Notes under the pieces: generated by a model
What the model was told of the DNA's origin: nothing
What the model saw: the letters and a program-made list of their open reading frames with translations, nothing else
Database searches by the model: none
Part shown: positions 1-13,200 of the stretch, piece after piece
Numbering within the stretch: the first letter of the stretch is position 1
Layout of the letters: each line of letters starts with the position of its first letter
Program-made: the position numbers and the translations under genes
DNA from: Athripsodes cinereus
Taxonomy: Eukaryota > Arthropoda > Insecta > Trichoptera > Leptoceridae
DNA: 64,000 bases
Direction: 5' to 3'
NCBI GenBank assembly: GCA_947579605.1
Contig: OX388312.1
Location: forward strand, 3,720,001 to 3,784,000

Positions 1-24
1 ACGAGTTTTTTCTGTATTTATCCA

Positions 25-110
25 TCTCACCTCCCACAAGAAAGGTAGCTAGCGGACCAGCTGCTTGTAATTACCATGCAAGGCGTCCTCTCCGTACTCC
101 TCCTCTCTGT
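25..110 (-). mobile_element. Tail-sharing short repeat, partial
   Basis: CTCCCACAAGAAAGGTAGCT then GCGGACCAGCTGC is the complement of the family 3' end. The fragment lies at the window edge. Confidence 0.45.
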
Positions 111-434
111 TTCTTTATTTATTAAAATTATAAATCAAACTAGCAACTTTGTACCTACTTTAACAACACCTATTTATAAATATTGCGTAAATATATTGCG
201 GTATTTCTAACGTTCTTATTTATTTATTCATCAATCACAGCAAAAGCCATTTACATGTCAAAATGAACATATTGCATAATTTTACGTATACAATAGTGTT
301 TTAAAAAAAAGACGACATAATGCTATCAAATATAGAAGAAACAGTTTAATAAGAAATTAAAAAACAAATGTTTTCTTCTATACGGACTAAATTGTTTTCC
401 AACATTGTAACAAATATTTATTCGGACCCGCCTT
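111..434. other. AT-rich sequence without recognised features
   Basis: Upstream of exon 1 and probably intron. Open frames here come from low-complexity AT sequence and the hairpin at 435-495. Confidence 0.5.
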
Positions 435-495
435 GTAAATGCACACGTCATATTTATATCCAAAAACTGGATATAAATATGACGTGTGCATTTAC
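435..495. repeat. 61-bp perfect hairpin
   Basis: Arms of 28 bases at 435-462 and 468-495 are exact complements with a 5-base loop. No flanking target duplication is clear. It could be a tiny MITE or a hairpin RNA locus, and nothing favours either. Confidence 0.75.
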
Positions 496-1073
496 CAAAT
501 ATATACATATATCCAAAAACGGGTACATGAACCGAGAATATTATTATTATTATTTTATTCTTCACTGTACATTGTTTACAATAATACAAATTAAAACATT
601 TATCATAGAAAATATCAGTTATACAATTCAATTCAATGAAAAAAAAAACAAAAAACAGACATAAATATTTATTTATATAATTTATAAAATTATAAAAGTT
701 AAAATTTCTTTTATAATTTATTTTCACATTAATTTCAACTTAATTCTATAACTATCAAGTTAAATGTATACATTACAGTCAATCTTAACTTCCTTAGATA
801 TATCTATTTCTTTTTTTTAACTTAAAAATAAAAAAAACTTTTTATATATTACATACATATTATTTGAACTGAATTATATACTTAAATATTCAACTAACTG
901 TATACATTTTATTTTTTATTCTTAAATTACTTAGACATAAATATACAAACATCCACATGCATATCTACAGTTATAATATAAATAAAAAAACAAAAATACA
1001 ATATAAAGCAAACAAATGAAAAAGATACTTGTATAAACTGTCTCACTCATTTTAATTTTCTTTTTTTTTTCAG

Positions 1074-1213
1074 AATTCTATCAGCAGTAGCTGTGACAAT
1101 GGACAGCGCGAAGGAATGTTTGACTACAATAAATGTTAAGAGAAATAACAACGATCCTTACCACCTTTCATTCAAAGAGATTACGAGCAAAGTCGTCACA
1201 TGTAAAAGAAGTA
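1074..1213 (+). CDS. ABCG: ABCG exon 1 (leader plus residues 1-38)
   Basis: The exon follows a polypyrimidine tract and CAG at 1071-1073 and ends at donor GTAAGT (1214). The first ATG is at 1099 and begins [10 protein letters not shown]; the segment HLSFKEIT matches the start of an ABCG ATPase domain. The 25 bases before the ATG contain no in-frame stop, so coding could continue from an upstream exon outside the window. The exon ends one base into codon 39. Confidence 0.8.
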
Positions 1214-4200
1214 GTAAGTAATATATTAAAGTATTTATTTATTTATTCTCTCTTTAGCACTCCTGTTGGGAACACAAAGTGGAAATGAGTCTGTGTAAAA
1301 AAATGAATTTAGAATGTTTGTTTTTTTTTATTGTTTAACTGGATTTGGGTACAACGTGCAGATGACAAAACCAATCGCAGACATCTCGATTGATGAACCA
1401 TATTTACACAATGTAACATTGTCCAAAATATAATCGCATAAAGTGAGAAAGGCGTCCCAATTCTTACGAATTGGCTCTAGGCTGGCTTAAATGGTAACTT
1501 TCGGTGATGGAAATATTAGGCAAGTTCCAGAAAAGCGGCGTACAGACAGCTGGATGCAAACGTCAATCATCAAGCAAAAATCTAAAATCTTTCGGCGACA
1601 ATTTGGAGCATTCTCCGTAGAAATATTCGAACGAATGTCTTCATTACCCATCCATGAGACATAACGAAGGCATTCATTCGAATATTTCGTCGGAGAATGC
1701 TCCGAATTGTTGCCGAAAGATTTTAGATTTGTGCTTGATGCTTGATGATTGACGTTCGTTCGCATCCAGCTGTCTGTACGCCGCAAAAGAGGAAAGCCCA
1801 AACAACCACAGATGTATAACGTGTGATATAATTGACGACCGGTGTGGCGCGGAGGCTAACGTACTTGCCTTTGAGTCACGAGGTCCCGGGTTCGATTCCC
1901 GGCCAGGGCAAAATGAAGAATGACCTTTTTCAGATTGTCCTGGGTCTGGGTGTTACATGTATATGTGTTTAGTGCATTGTATATGTGTATCGCCGTGTTA
2001 GTACCCATAATACAAGATTCATATCTTAGTTTGGGACTAGCTCGGTCTGTGTGTGAATTGTCTATACGTGGTCTATACAAACATTACAAACTTGAAAATA
2101 ATGACAAAATAAACACTAAAGAAGAGTTGATTGAAAATATACTTATTCGAATAAACTATTGATTAAAAATATCACGCAACCATTATTATCAAATTTAATC
2201 TCCGTTCTGTTTGTTATATGAGGAGAATTTAGTCGACCAATCAATTCTTGCTAGCTTACATAATATAATCATATTTATGTGATTATATAAACGTCAAACA
2301 TTCTCTATCATCTTTATACATGTTAAGTAACACCCAAGAGTTTTGTACATTATAATCTATCAATCTATTCCCTCACGCCGTATCCCAAGTGGGGTAGGCA
2401 GAGAGAACGGAACGCCAATTGGATCTGTCCTCACATACTTCTTTCGCCTCCTCCACAGTCAGGATGTGCAAAAAGAATAAATAAATAATTGAGGTGGGTA
2501 CTTACCAAGTTCGAAAACAAATTTCAATAAAAAATACTATACTATACTATACCCTCACGCCGTATCCCAAGTGGGGTAGGCAGAGAGAACGGAACGCCAC
2601 ACAGATCTATCTTTACAGACTTCCTTCGCTTCCTCCACATTCATACAGTTTCTCATACACGCACGTCGATTCCTCTTACTCAACACGCGGCCGTCCTTGA
2701 GAATTTGATCCACGTGATCAAGCCACGTGGTTCTCGGACGTCCGCGCTTCCTCACACCTTTTCTTTCAGACAAGTATATCCTCTTTGTCATTCTTACTTC
2801 GTTCATTCGTTCAACGTGTCCAAACCACCGTAGTTTATTCACGCGCATTCTGTCCACAACACTCTTCTTGCATCCGCTCATTCTTCTAATATCCTCATTC
2901 TTCACTCTATCACGCAGCGTTTTACCAACCATTCTTCTTATATTATAAGTATACATTCTTCTTATAATAAAAAATACATTAAGATATTTTTTCAAAGATT
3001 TGGCATTGTTTAGTAGGTATGTGTAGTAATGTGCATTATATTATTTTTTTTTTTTATTTATTTAAAAGAAACCCTCAAACAGCAGGTAGAATCTGCTGGT
3101 TTCAGAAGGCCATTATGTTACAAATTACATTAAATTTAAGAACACTATATCACACTATAACTATATTGTATATATTCACTTCACCATCACCGCATTGTAG
3201 GTATCAATATCATTAAACATTATTTAACATCACACTGGTTATATCAAATTATTCTTGATAAGATTCTTAACTTTCTTAGTGTACTGTTTTATATTCTTTG
3301 AACTTCTGATGTCCTTTGATATTGCATTATACAGCAATGTAGCTGTGTATTTGAAGCCATTTCTTCTTCTATTAGTTCTTGGCAACTCGTTTCTTAAGTC
3401 AGAAGCTGCTCTTGTTCTGTACTGATGTATATCATTATTCAATGTCACTTTTAAATTAGTCTTAGTTAGTCCACTTTTAACTTTATGAAGATATTTCACT
3501 TTTTCCAATTTTATCATTTGTTCTAAGTTAAGCTCATTGGTCAACTTATATAAATCATCAGTTCTAGTTAATTTGCTTAATCCATGAATGTTCTTTAAAA
3601 CCTTATTCATGACTCTCTGCATTGAATTCCTAACCTGCATACTACATTGCGACCAGGCAAGCAATCCGTACGTTATATGTGGCACAATAAAAGCATGATA
3701 TACAGTATGTTTTATTCTTTTGTTGAATAATTCATTTCTCCTCATCACACCAATAAGTGGGGATAACTTGTCAATTTTATTATTTACATGCGAGATCCAA
3801 GCAAGCTTTTCGTCAATATCTAATCCTAAGTATTTAATGTTGTCAGTTCTATCAATTGGAATTTCATTAATAACTATATTTAGCTGAATATCAATCTTGT
3901 TTTTCATTTTAAATACAATATAATTTGTTTTCTTTTCGTTAACTGTAAGAAATTTCTTTTTTAACCATGTCACATATGTTTTGAGATCGTTATTTATTTC
4001 TAATTCAAGTTCTCTTTCATTACTTGCGCTGTACACAAGAAGGGTGTCATCAGCGTATATAAAGTATTTTCCTTTAAGGTTTAAATATTTCATGTCATCA
4101 ATATATAATAAATACAATAAAGGTCCCAATATCGAACCTTGTGGAACGCCAATCTCTACATTACATGACTCACTTAATTTGTTACCATTTTTTGTAATTG

Positions 4201-7200
4201 CATTTCTATTACTCAAATAACTTTCCAGTAATTTGCATGCATTTCCTCTAATTCCAATCCTCTGTAAGCATTCAATTAATCCTTTATGTTCAACAGTGTC
4301 AAAAGCCTTTGACAAATCGATGGACACAGCTACAACATATTTACCGCTATCAAGTTGATTATTGATAAGCTCCAGAGCATCAATTATTGCAGAAGTTGTT
4401 CCGCTTCCCCTTTGAAAGCCATATTGGCATTTGTCAAAGCCAGAATTCTTTTCAACGAAATCAACTATTCTACGATATAAAAGTTTCTCAATGACTTTGC
4501 TAAAGCAACTCAGGATGCTAATTGGTCTATAATTACCACACTCCACTCGGGAGTCACTTTTGAAAACTGGAGTTATCAGTGCCGTTTAAAGACATTGGGG
4601 ATATTCACCCTTTTCAAATATATCATTAACAATTGAAGTCAGCACTTTGGCAACACTTATCACAATATTCTTTAAGTCGATCGATGTAATGCCATCTAAT
4701 CCAGCGGAATAACTTGGTTTAAATGCTTCAATAATCTTGATTACCTCTTGTTCATTAGTAGGTGATAAGAATATGGTATTTATGGATGTAGGTTCAACAG
4801 AGGAGGCACCAATCATGTTTGAGACACTATTTATATTCACAATTTTTTCATATAACTTTTTGCCGATTGATTGGAAATATAAATTCATCGAGTTTGCAAT
4901 ATCCTGTGAATCCTTCAATATTACATTATCAATGCACAGTTCATTAATAATATCTTTACTCTTAGTGCTGTCAGTGTTATTTATCACATTATTAATAATT
5001 TTCCAAAGTTTCCTACTATCACCATTTGTGGTGTCAATTCTGTTATTAATATGTATTTTTTTAGCATTTTTAATTTTTGAAGTAACCAGATTTTTACATT
5101 TTTTTAAATTAATCCTATTTATTTCAGTAGGTTTCTTTTTAAATATCTTGTAAAGTCTATTACGTCTTTCAATCAGCTTAAGAATATAAGGCGTTAGCCA
5201 GTCATTATTTTTTCTGATTCTATGTTTTAAAATAGATGTTGCAGTCTCCTTTCCAACTTTAATAATATCTTGTAAGTCTTCAATATTCACACTTACCATT
5301 TTCTCAATACAATCATTTACAGTTTCACTGAATAAATTTTGTTTAACTTTCTTAAATTCTTTATAGTGCATACAATTCTTTTTCTTCGGCAAGCTTGTAA
5401 CATGAATTTTTATCACTCTGTGATCAAACCCGGCCCAATCAATCAATTCAATCTCATGCTTATTACTAATCTTATTGTCCAGAATATGATCTATTACTGT
5501 ACTTGATGAGTCAGTAACTCTGGTTGCATGATCCTCCTGTAGTTTATTGATTATTCTGAAGTTGTTTGTGGAAATAATTGTTTTGTATTTAAAATTTGTA
5601 TTGCACTTTTCCAAAAGATCTATATTTGCATCTCCTATAATCAGCATTCCATTGTATCTAGACAAAAAATCATCAAACACGTCCAAGAATTCATCCACTG
5701 GGTCTAATTTTGGCGATCTATAAAATGTACCGATCTTTTGTCTGGTATTATTGCTAATAACAATCTCAACAATCAACATGTTACACTTAATATTTTTGTA
5801 GAGTACTCTATACTTCATATTTTGTTTGACAAAAATAGCAGTTCCACCTCCTCTTGTTTCAGCATCTCTGCAGTTGAAAATTCCACAGTAACCAGGGATA
5901 TTATAATATTCAATCTCATTTGAGAAAAGCCAAGTCTCACACATAATTAATATATCAGGAGAAAATTTTTCATCTAAAATTCTAAACTCGTCCAATTTAT
6001 TTCTAATGCTGCGTGCATTAGCGTACAGCATTGTATAACTTTACGATTCTTTCAATTATATTATTATTTAATTAAGTAAAACACCAATCTTTTTATTTAA
6101 ATATCCACAATTCTGATCACTAATATAACAATATGTTATGATTCTGTTTCATTTTCTTTTATTATGATTATGTTTATGAATGTGTGGAGTATTTAATTAA
6201 ATTAAAAATATCATATGCAACACATTTTTTTGTGTTGCATATGATATATCGTCCCTTTTCTGACTAGCAGTCGTATCTGCCTAAATGTAAATTGTTCAGG
6301 AGAGCGTTTTTTGTGTTTTGCCGTGCATATTTTCGTCTGTCCTAGTTATATGATACAGTGTAAATATTATTTTTTTGTACCAATTCTTATATATCTCAGA
6401 ATAATTTTTGTAATGAAATTTTGAGAAATTAGTAGTTATGTACAACACATTTTATTTAGAATAATTCGTAAATACGACAACAGATCAGAAAGCAACGGTA
6501 ACAGTTACAGGTGTGATCTTCAGTGAGAACATGCAGGGCACATATATAAGTACATATTGGTGATCATAAATCGATTTCGCCAAAAATGTCAGATACGACA
6601 GATAGTCAGAAGAGGGACGATATTATGCTATTTTCATTTTGAGATATAAATAATATGTATTATTATTAATGTTTTGTTAAATATCATGATGGTTTACACT
6701 AATTGTCTTACTTCAACTGTACTTACTCTTAATGAATTATAGAATAAACTATCATACGGCTATCTTTAATTGTATATCTCGGTTCAATAATATTAACCTC
6801 AGACATCGTGTTTGTCTCAGAGTTTCGAGAATTTTTAGAAATATCAATAATACTGTATTATAAAAATACATACATACAAAATCATCACGCCGCTTTCCTC
6901 ACGGGGTAGGCAGAAAGGATCGAGCGCCACTTCCTTCTATCCTTGCATACATCTTTCGCTTCCGTTACTGTCATACAATTCCCCATGCATGCTCTCCTGT
7001 TCAATGTGCTCAACACGTGATCGTCCTGTAGGATTTGATTCAAATGATCTTGCCATTTAATGCTCGGACGTTCACGTCTCGGAGCACCATTCCTCTCAGC
7101 CAAATATATCTTCTTAGTCATTCTGTCCTCATTCATTCTTTCCACGTACCTAAACCATCTTAACTTATTTACATTCATCCTTGTTATTACACCAACTTTC

Positions 7201-10200
7201 ATTCCGCATTCCTTTCGTATATCACTGTTACGCACATTATAAAAATATCTTATAATATATAATATATTTTATACCTACCTACATATTTGCATGAGACATA
7301 AAAATTTGAATATTACAATACGGAAAAGAAAAATAGTCAAACATTATACGTGTTAAGTATGTGATATTCAATTTTTTTTTAAATAGGTAGGTATATCTGG
7401 GTTTTTGTTATAAACCCAAATACAACGTTACACACCTTTTACACTAAGCTACTAAAAGCTTGTGTCGTGAAAGGGGAGTTTGCCGGCACCTGGTATCGAA
7501 CCTCGGACCCCTTGTTCACGAGGCCGAGACACTACCTCCAGGCAACCGACGAATCGATGAGCTAATTCTAAAAGCGCTTTTGATATGCCGTATCCCAAGC
7601 AGAGAGGACGGAGCGATATATAGACCTATCCTTACAAACTTCTTTTGCTTCTTCTAGATTCATACGAGACAATTTCTCATACACGCACGTCGATTTCTCT
7701 TACTCATCTTAACAATTTTAAACCTGTAATCCAATTACGTGATTTTTGGATGTCCGCACTTTCTCATACTACCTCTTTCAAAAAAATCTTCGTTGGCTGT
7801 TACACTTGAAGGATATGCCATGATGGTATAGATAAATAGGTGACTTTTATTTCACCAAGTAATTTCTGAAGGATAAACCGATTTTATATAAAAATGATCT
7901 AAAAAAAACTAGTGGACAATATTTAAAATATTGGATAATCCATATAAAAATAATTAGCTTTTAGTAAACTCATGATAGACCAGAAGAGATTGTTTTAAGA
8001 TTAAGTTTTTCTCTTTTAGAATTCTTATGAAAAGGGCAATAAATTTTCCAAGTGGAAATAAAATCTTATTGTGTGATAATAAATAACAGAATAAATATTA
8101 TCTATAAGTTGTAATTTGATACAGCAAGATATTTTGTAGGGAAAAATAAGTCCAAATCAGTTGAATTATCCCAAATATGAAAATAACTTAAAATAAAAGG
8201 CGGCCGGTGTGGCGCGGAGGTAACGCTCTTGCCTTTGAGTCACGAGGTCCCGGGTTCGATTCCCAGCCAGGGCATATTGAAGAATGACCTTTTTCAAATT
8301 GTCTTGGGTCTGGGTGTTACATGTATATGTGTTTAGTGCATTGTATATATGTGTATCGTCGCGTTAGTACCCATAATACAAGATTTAATCTTAATTTGGG
8401 ACTAGCCCGATCTGTGTGAATTGTCTATACATGTTACATGTTGTTATAAATTCACTGATTTTATTTTCACTAAATGAGTAAAACTCCATTATTAAATTAA
8501 AAAAAATTATAAGTAAAAATATTTGAGAGTTTTAAATTTCTTTATTCACCAGTTACATATGTTTTGTATGTGTATGAATATGGGCCTGTAACCCGAAACA
8601 TATGTAACTGGTGAATAAAGAAATTTAAAACTCTAAAAGTATTTTTACTTATAATTTTTTTTAATTGTTATAAATTGTTCTCCATGTTCTTAAATTTTCG
8701 TCATAAGATTTTCTTTTAAATATTTTTTGTTTTTCAATACCTACTTATACAATTTTACATAAAATCAACGGAAATTCAGTAGTGGTTTATTACGACGGTC
8801 GCCCGGGGCCCTGCACTTTTGAAGTCCTCACGTGATAGACTGAAGATATTAAATTTAAAAATAAGAAAGATAATATTAGTAAAAAAAATATTTTTACCAT
8901 TGTTTTTTTTTTTTAAACCTGTATACAAAATTGATGAGATCATGAATTTTCTCCAATTATTATTGCAAATTTGGCAATGAGTGTGTAGAAATTTGGAAAT
9001 CTGGGAATTTAATGAAATTCCTATACCAAATGGTCGTCAGAAGCTGATTTATTTATTTAGAAAATTATAAAAAAAAATTATAATTTACGTGAGCACTTTT
9101 CTATTTTCTAATCTTAATATTATATTTACCCTGGACCCTGCAAAAACTAGGGCCACCACTGCGAAAATCGACCTGTTTTATTGTTTTTTCAATATTTATC
9201 ATACACGTGTAAGAAATCATGATGATCTTGGATGTTTTTTAAGGCGCAATTAAACGGTCGATCTTTTTATATATGTACATGAATAAGTGAGTGTTACTAA
9301 CTATTAAATATTGGTGGGTTGTTTGTGAGGTGTTGATGGTGGGATTTCATTTTGTATTTGAATGCGCGAATATATTAAAATAGTAATGTAACGAATGTGT
9401 GATTTTGCATATTCGCGAATGCGAATAGCGAATATTGATTTGCTTCAATTTCTACAATTGCTCAAACATTAAAATGTCTACCTCCCCGTCGCCGAATTTT
9501 CAAAATGGTATAGCATATATTATATTTCAAAACTCCTCGGTTTTCTTTAAGAATATTTTCTTGTAGTAACTTTTTCTACATTTTACCGGGTAAGAATCCG
9601 GTACTTTTACCGAATTACCGATACTTTATTACCAAAAAAATAATTATTTGCAAATGATTCCCATCGCGGAATATTCGTTTTTTATAGTTTACGCAAACAT
9701 ACAGTTATTACAATACATAGGTAATACAAATAGATAAAAAAATCGGCACATAAAATTACATCACTAATTAAAAAGACCGAATATCATTTGGGTTTACAGA
9801 TATCAAATATTCATCTCACAGTAGGTGATCAAAAACTTAATGCACCGCTTAAGGGCCCCCGGCCCCGTTTAGCAAAAACGAGAAAATATTCTATTTTCAA
9901 CAAATTTGATAGAAAAACTGCCAAAACTTGTTGAACCTTGTGAACATATTGATTTGATAAAATAAAAAAAACTAATATTTATTATCAATATTAGTTTTTT
10001 TTTAAAATAAATAAATCGCAGACTGGCGAGATTTATTTAGGTAAGAGTAGGTACTTACCTACTCTTTGTTGATCAAAATACAAATTATTTGTAAAATATA
10101 TATATTTTTTATTCATCCAATCAAGCATAGGTATAAATACTATAGATTTTAGCAAACTTTTTTTAGTATTCAAAAAATTTAGTTCATGTGGTGATTTTTG

Positions 10201-13200
10201 GTTTCAAAATATGAGAAATTTTATCAAAAAAAATATTTTTAAGTCGGTCAATATCCATGAAAAAAAAAACAAAAAAAAAATAGAATTTTGCTGTTCTATA
10301 ATTGTAATAACTATCTAAATATTCTCAATATTAAAATAAATATATGAAAATTTGTAGGGTTCTCGTGCATTTATGTACCAAACACACCCCCGAATTCGAT
10401 TTTTAGAAATATGTTTTTTTATAATCGAATACTATGAAGCTAAAATCGAGTTTTTTTTTTAATAAAAGTTTGATATTGCTAATTAACATTTGTTTTCATA
10501 TTTTATCAAATCAAAATGTTCGTAAGGTCAACAAGTTTTGAGAGTTTGTGTACCAAACTTGTTAAAAATTGAATGTTTTATCGTTTTTGCTAAAGGGGCC
10601 TCTTAAGGCCGCACGGTGCCGGCGACCTGTCCACGCAACCACGGCCCCTCCATTGAGGATGTTGTTCCAGTTTCTAACAACGTGTAAGGTGAAAGATTAT
10701 GAGTAAAAGGATGTTTTAATAATACATTTGGATGAAATAAAATATCATTTATTTTGTATATCTTTCGTTTCAGAGAACCACAACAAGATACTGCTGCACA
10801 ATGTATCTGGATCCTTCAAAGCTGGTAAACTGACTGCAATCCTGGGACCTTCGGGAGCTGGAAAAACCACATTGATCAATGTATTGGCTGGACACAAGTA
10901 AATAAATATCATTTTTATAACATCTTTTAAATTGTAGGTATACACTAGAAATATAATAAAGTAATTTCTATTGCAATCAAACAATTTTCACGATCAAAAT
11001 AATTTCACATAAATCAACAGGTTTTGATTCAAATGGGTATGTTTATATCTCCCTCGAATCGCTCTTTGTTGATGTATTTATAAAAATATGTTAGTTTTGA
11101 TCTAAAATATATTGATAGTCCATATATTAGAAGTGCTCCTTTTTAATAACAATCAATAATTTATTATTATCAATTTTGGAAATTTGCTGCGAAAATACTG
11201 GGTTTTTAGTCTATTCGTTTATTCCGAATTCAAATAAGATCGGTCCTACTCTTTTACTCTTCCCCCTCTCCTTGAAACCCGTTATTTTTATCCAATCGCA
11301 GTCTTTTTCTTTTCGACTACAGAAAATTCCTAATAGTGAAGCGAGAATACTTTTTATTTAATTATATATTGACTTTTTTTGGTTTTGTGTCTTAAAACTT
11401 TATTTATTGACATTTAAACAGACCAAAAATAGATAAGAATCTTTGATAAAATACCAAGAAGGTGTCTACATATAGCATAAAATTTCTGATTACTCATCGT
11501 CTAGATAACCTATCAAAAATATTATTAATAGCTCCCGAACATTTCACCATTCTTCAGAACAATAAAAATTATTTGTAAATTAATACAATATGTGTTATTA
11601 CAAAATGACTTGATTTATATCTTTGTAATCCACTTGTTATCACCTGTAAATTTATTTGTTTCCATGGACACAAGAATATTTGGCTTCTAATCTGGCATTT
11701 TAGCTATTTATCGACTAGTTAAATCGCAGATTAAATAAATCAGAGAGTAGTTGAATTAATTAGAAAAAATCACGCTTTTGTGATTAACTCGCCTACTGTT
11801 ATTTTGATTGTCTATACACTCTATAACTAATATTATAAAGAGGAAAGATTTGATTGTTTGCATTGAATAGGCTACGAAACTACTGAACCGATTTGAAAAA
11901 TTCTTTCACTATTGGGAAGCTATACTATTCCCGGGTGACATAGGCTATATTATATTGTCAAAAAAATTAGGGATCCTTACTAAATTTTTTTTTTTTAAAT
12001 ACCTATCTACCCGTGCGATGCCGGTGCAGACCGTTTGTATTTAATATGAATTTATTTCCATATTTAAAAAATATATGTAATCAATATAACATGTGCAGTA
12101 AAAAATAAGAAATTAAAAATAGTACTAATCGCCATATTATATCAAAGAGGATTTTCATAAAATAAAATTAATATCCTTATCTACATACGCTAGTTGCAGA
12201 AATGCCAACTTTTTTAGGAAAAAATTCATACTAGGTATATGTAATATTTTTATAACGAATTCATATGTGAATAGATAAACTACGTTTTTTTTATACAATA
12301 GGTTAGAATGGAAAAAGCTTGTTTTACACACGAGCTTTCAAATAAGATTTGTTTAATTATGGACACCGAAAGCGACCACTTAACTAGTCTATACAGACAA
12401 TGAGGAAGCTTTGGGAGTTGGGACGCTTTTCTCGCCTTTTTATAATAATGTTACATTGTGTAAATATAGTTCTCTTATTGAGATGTCTATTTGGTTTTAT
12501 CATCTGCGCTTTGTGCTCAATTCAGTTAAACAAAAATGTAAATATTGTAAACATATAAATTGAGAGGATGATCAGTGTTTTTATTACATACAATAAGTCT
12601 ACTGAATAAGGCACATTTATGAGAAACGCTATGAGGAAATAGTTTTACATAAAAAATCCATACACAGGCTTGCGTAGCTAATAAATAAGGCGATTAATTA
12701 TTTTTCGCGTAAACAATTTTTTAATCATCAATTATGTACAAAATGCTGATAGTGTCAACAGATGTTGAGGGCATGCGTACCAACATGACAACAACAAAAT
12801 ATCTTACATCGAATTTAAATACATAGTCCGCGAAATTTGAAGTCATTATTCATAGGGCAGGGCAAAGTGAAGAATGACCTTTTTCAAATTGTGCTGGGTC
12901 TGGGTGCTACATGTATATATGTGTATCGTCGCGTTATTACCCATAATACAAGATTCATCTTAGTTTGGGACTAGCTCGATCTGTGTGAATTGTCTGTGTA
13001 TGTTATGTTATATAGAATAATAAATATACTAAAGTAGTCATTATTTTAAAAAAAGCACGATAATACACCTGCTCACCCATCGTTAGGTACTTTTTCCCCG
13101 TTAGGTACTTTTTCGGGAAAAAGTACCTAACGATGTCCAAAAACAACACCGTAATCATGCTGCAGACTTGGCCCCCTGCAACTTTTTCTGTTCTTTAAAC

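Noticed and set aside
326..727. Overlapping open frames on both strands near the window start
   Set aside because: They arise from an AT-rich region with a perfect hairpin, so both strands mirror each other. No protein family was recognised.
1836..2090. Possible genuine tRNA gene from box A and box B matches
   Set aside because: The same head plus body occurs five times in the window and lacks a full cloverleaf, as in a SINE.
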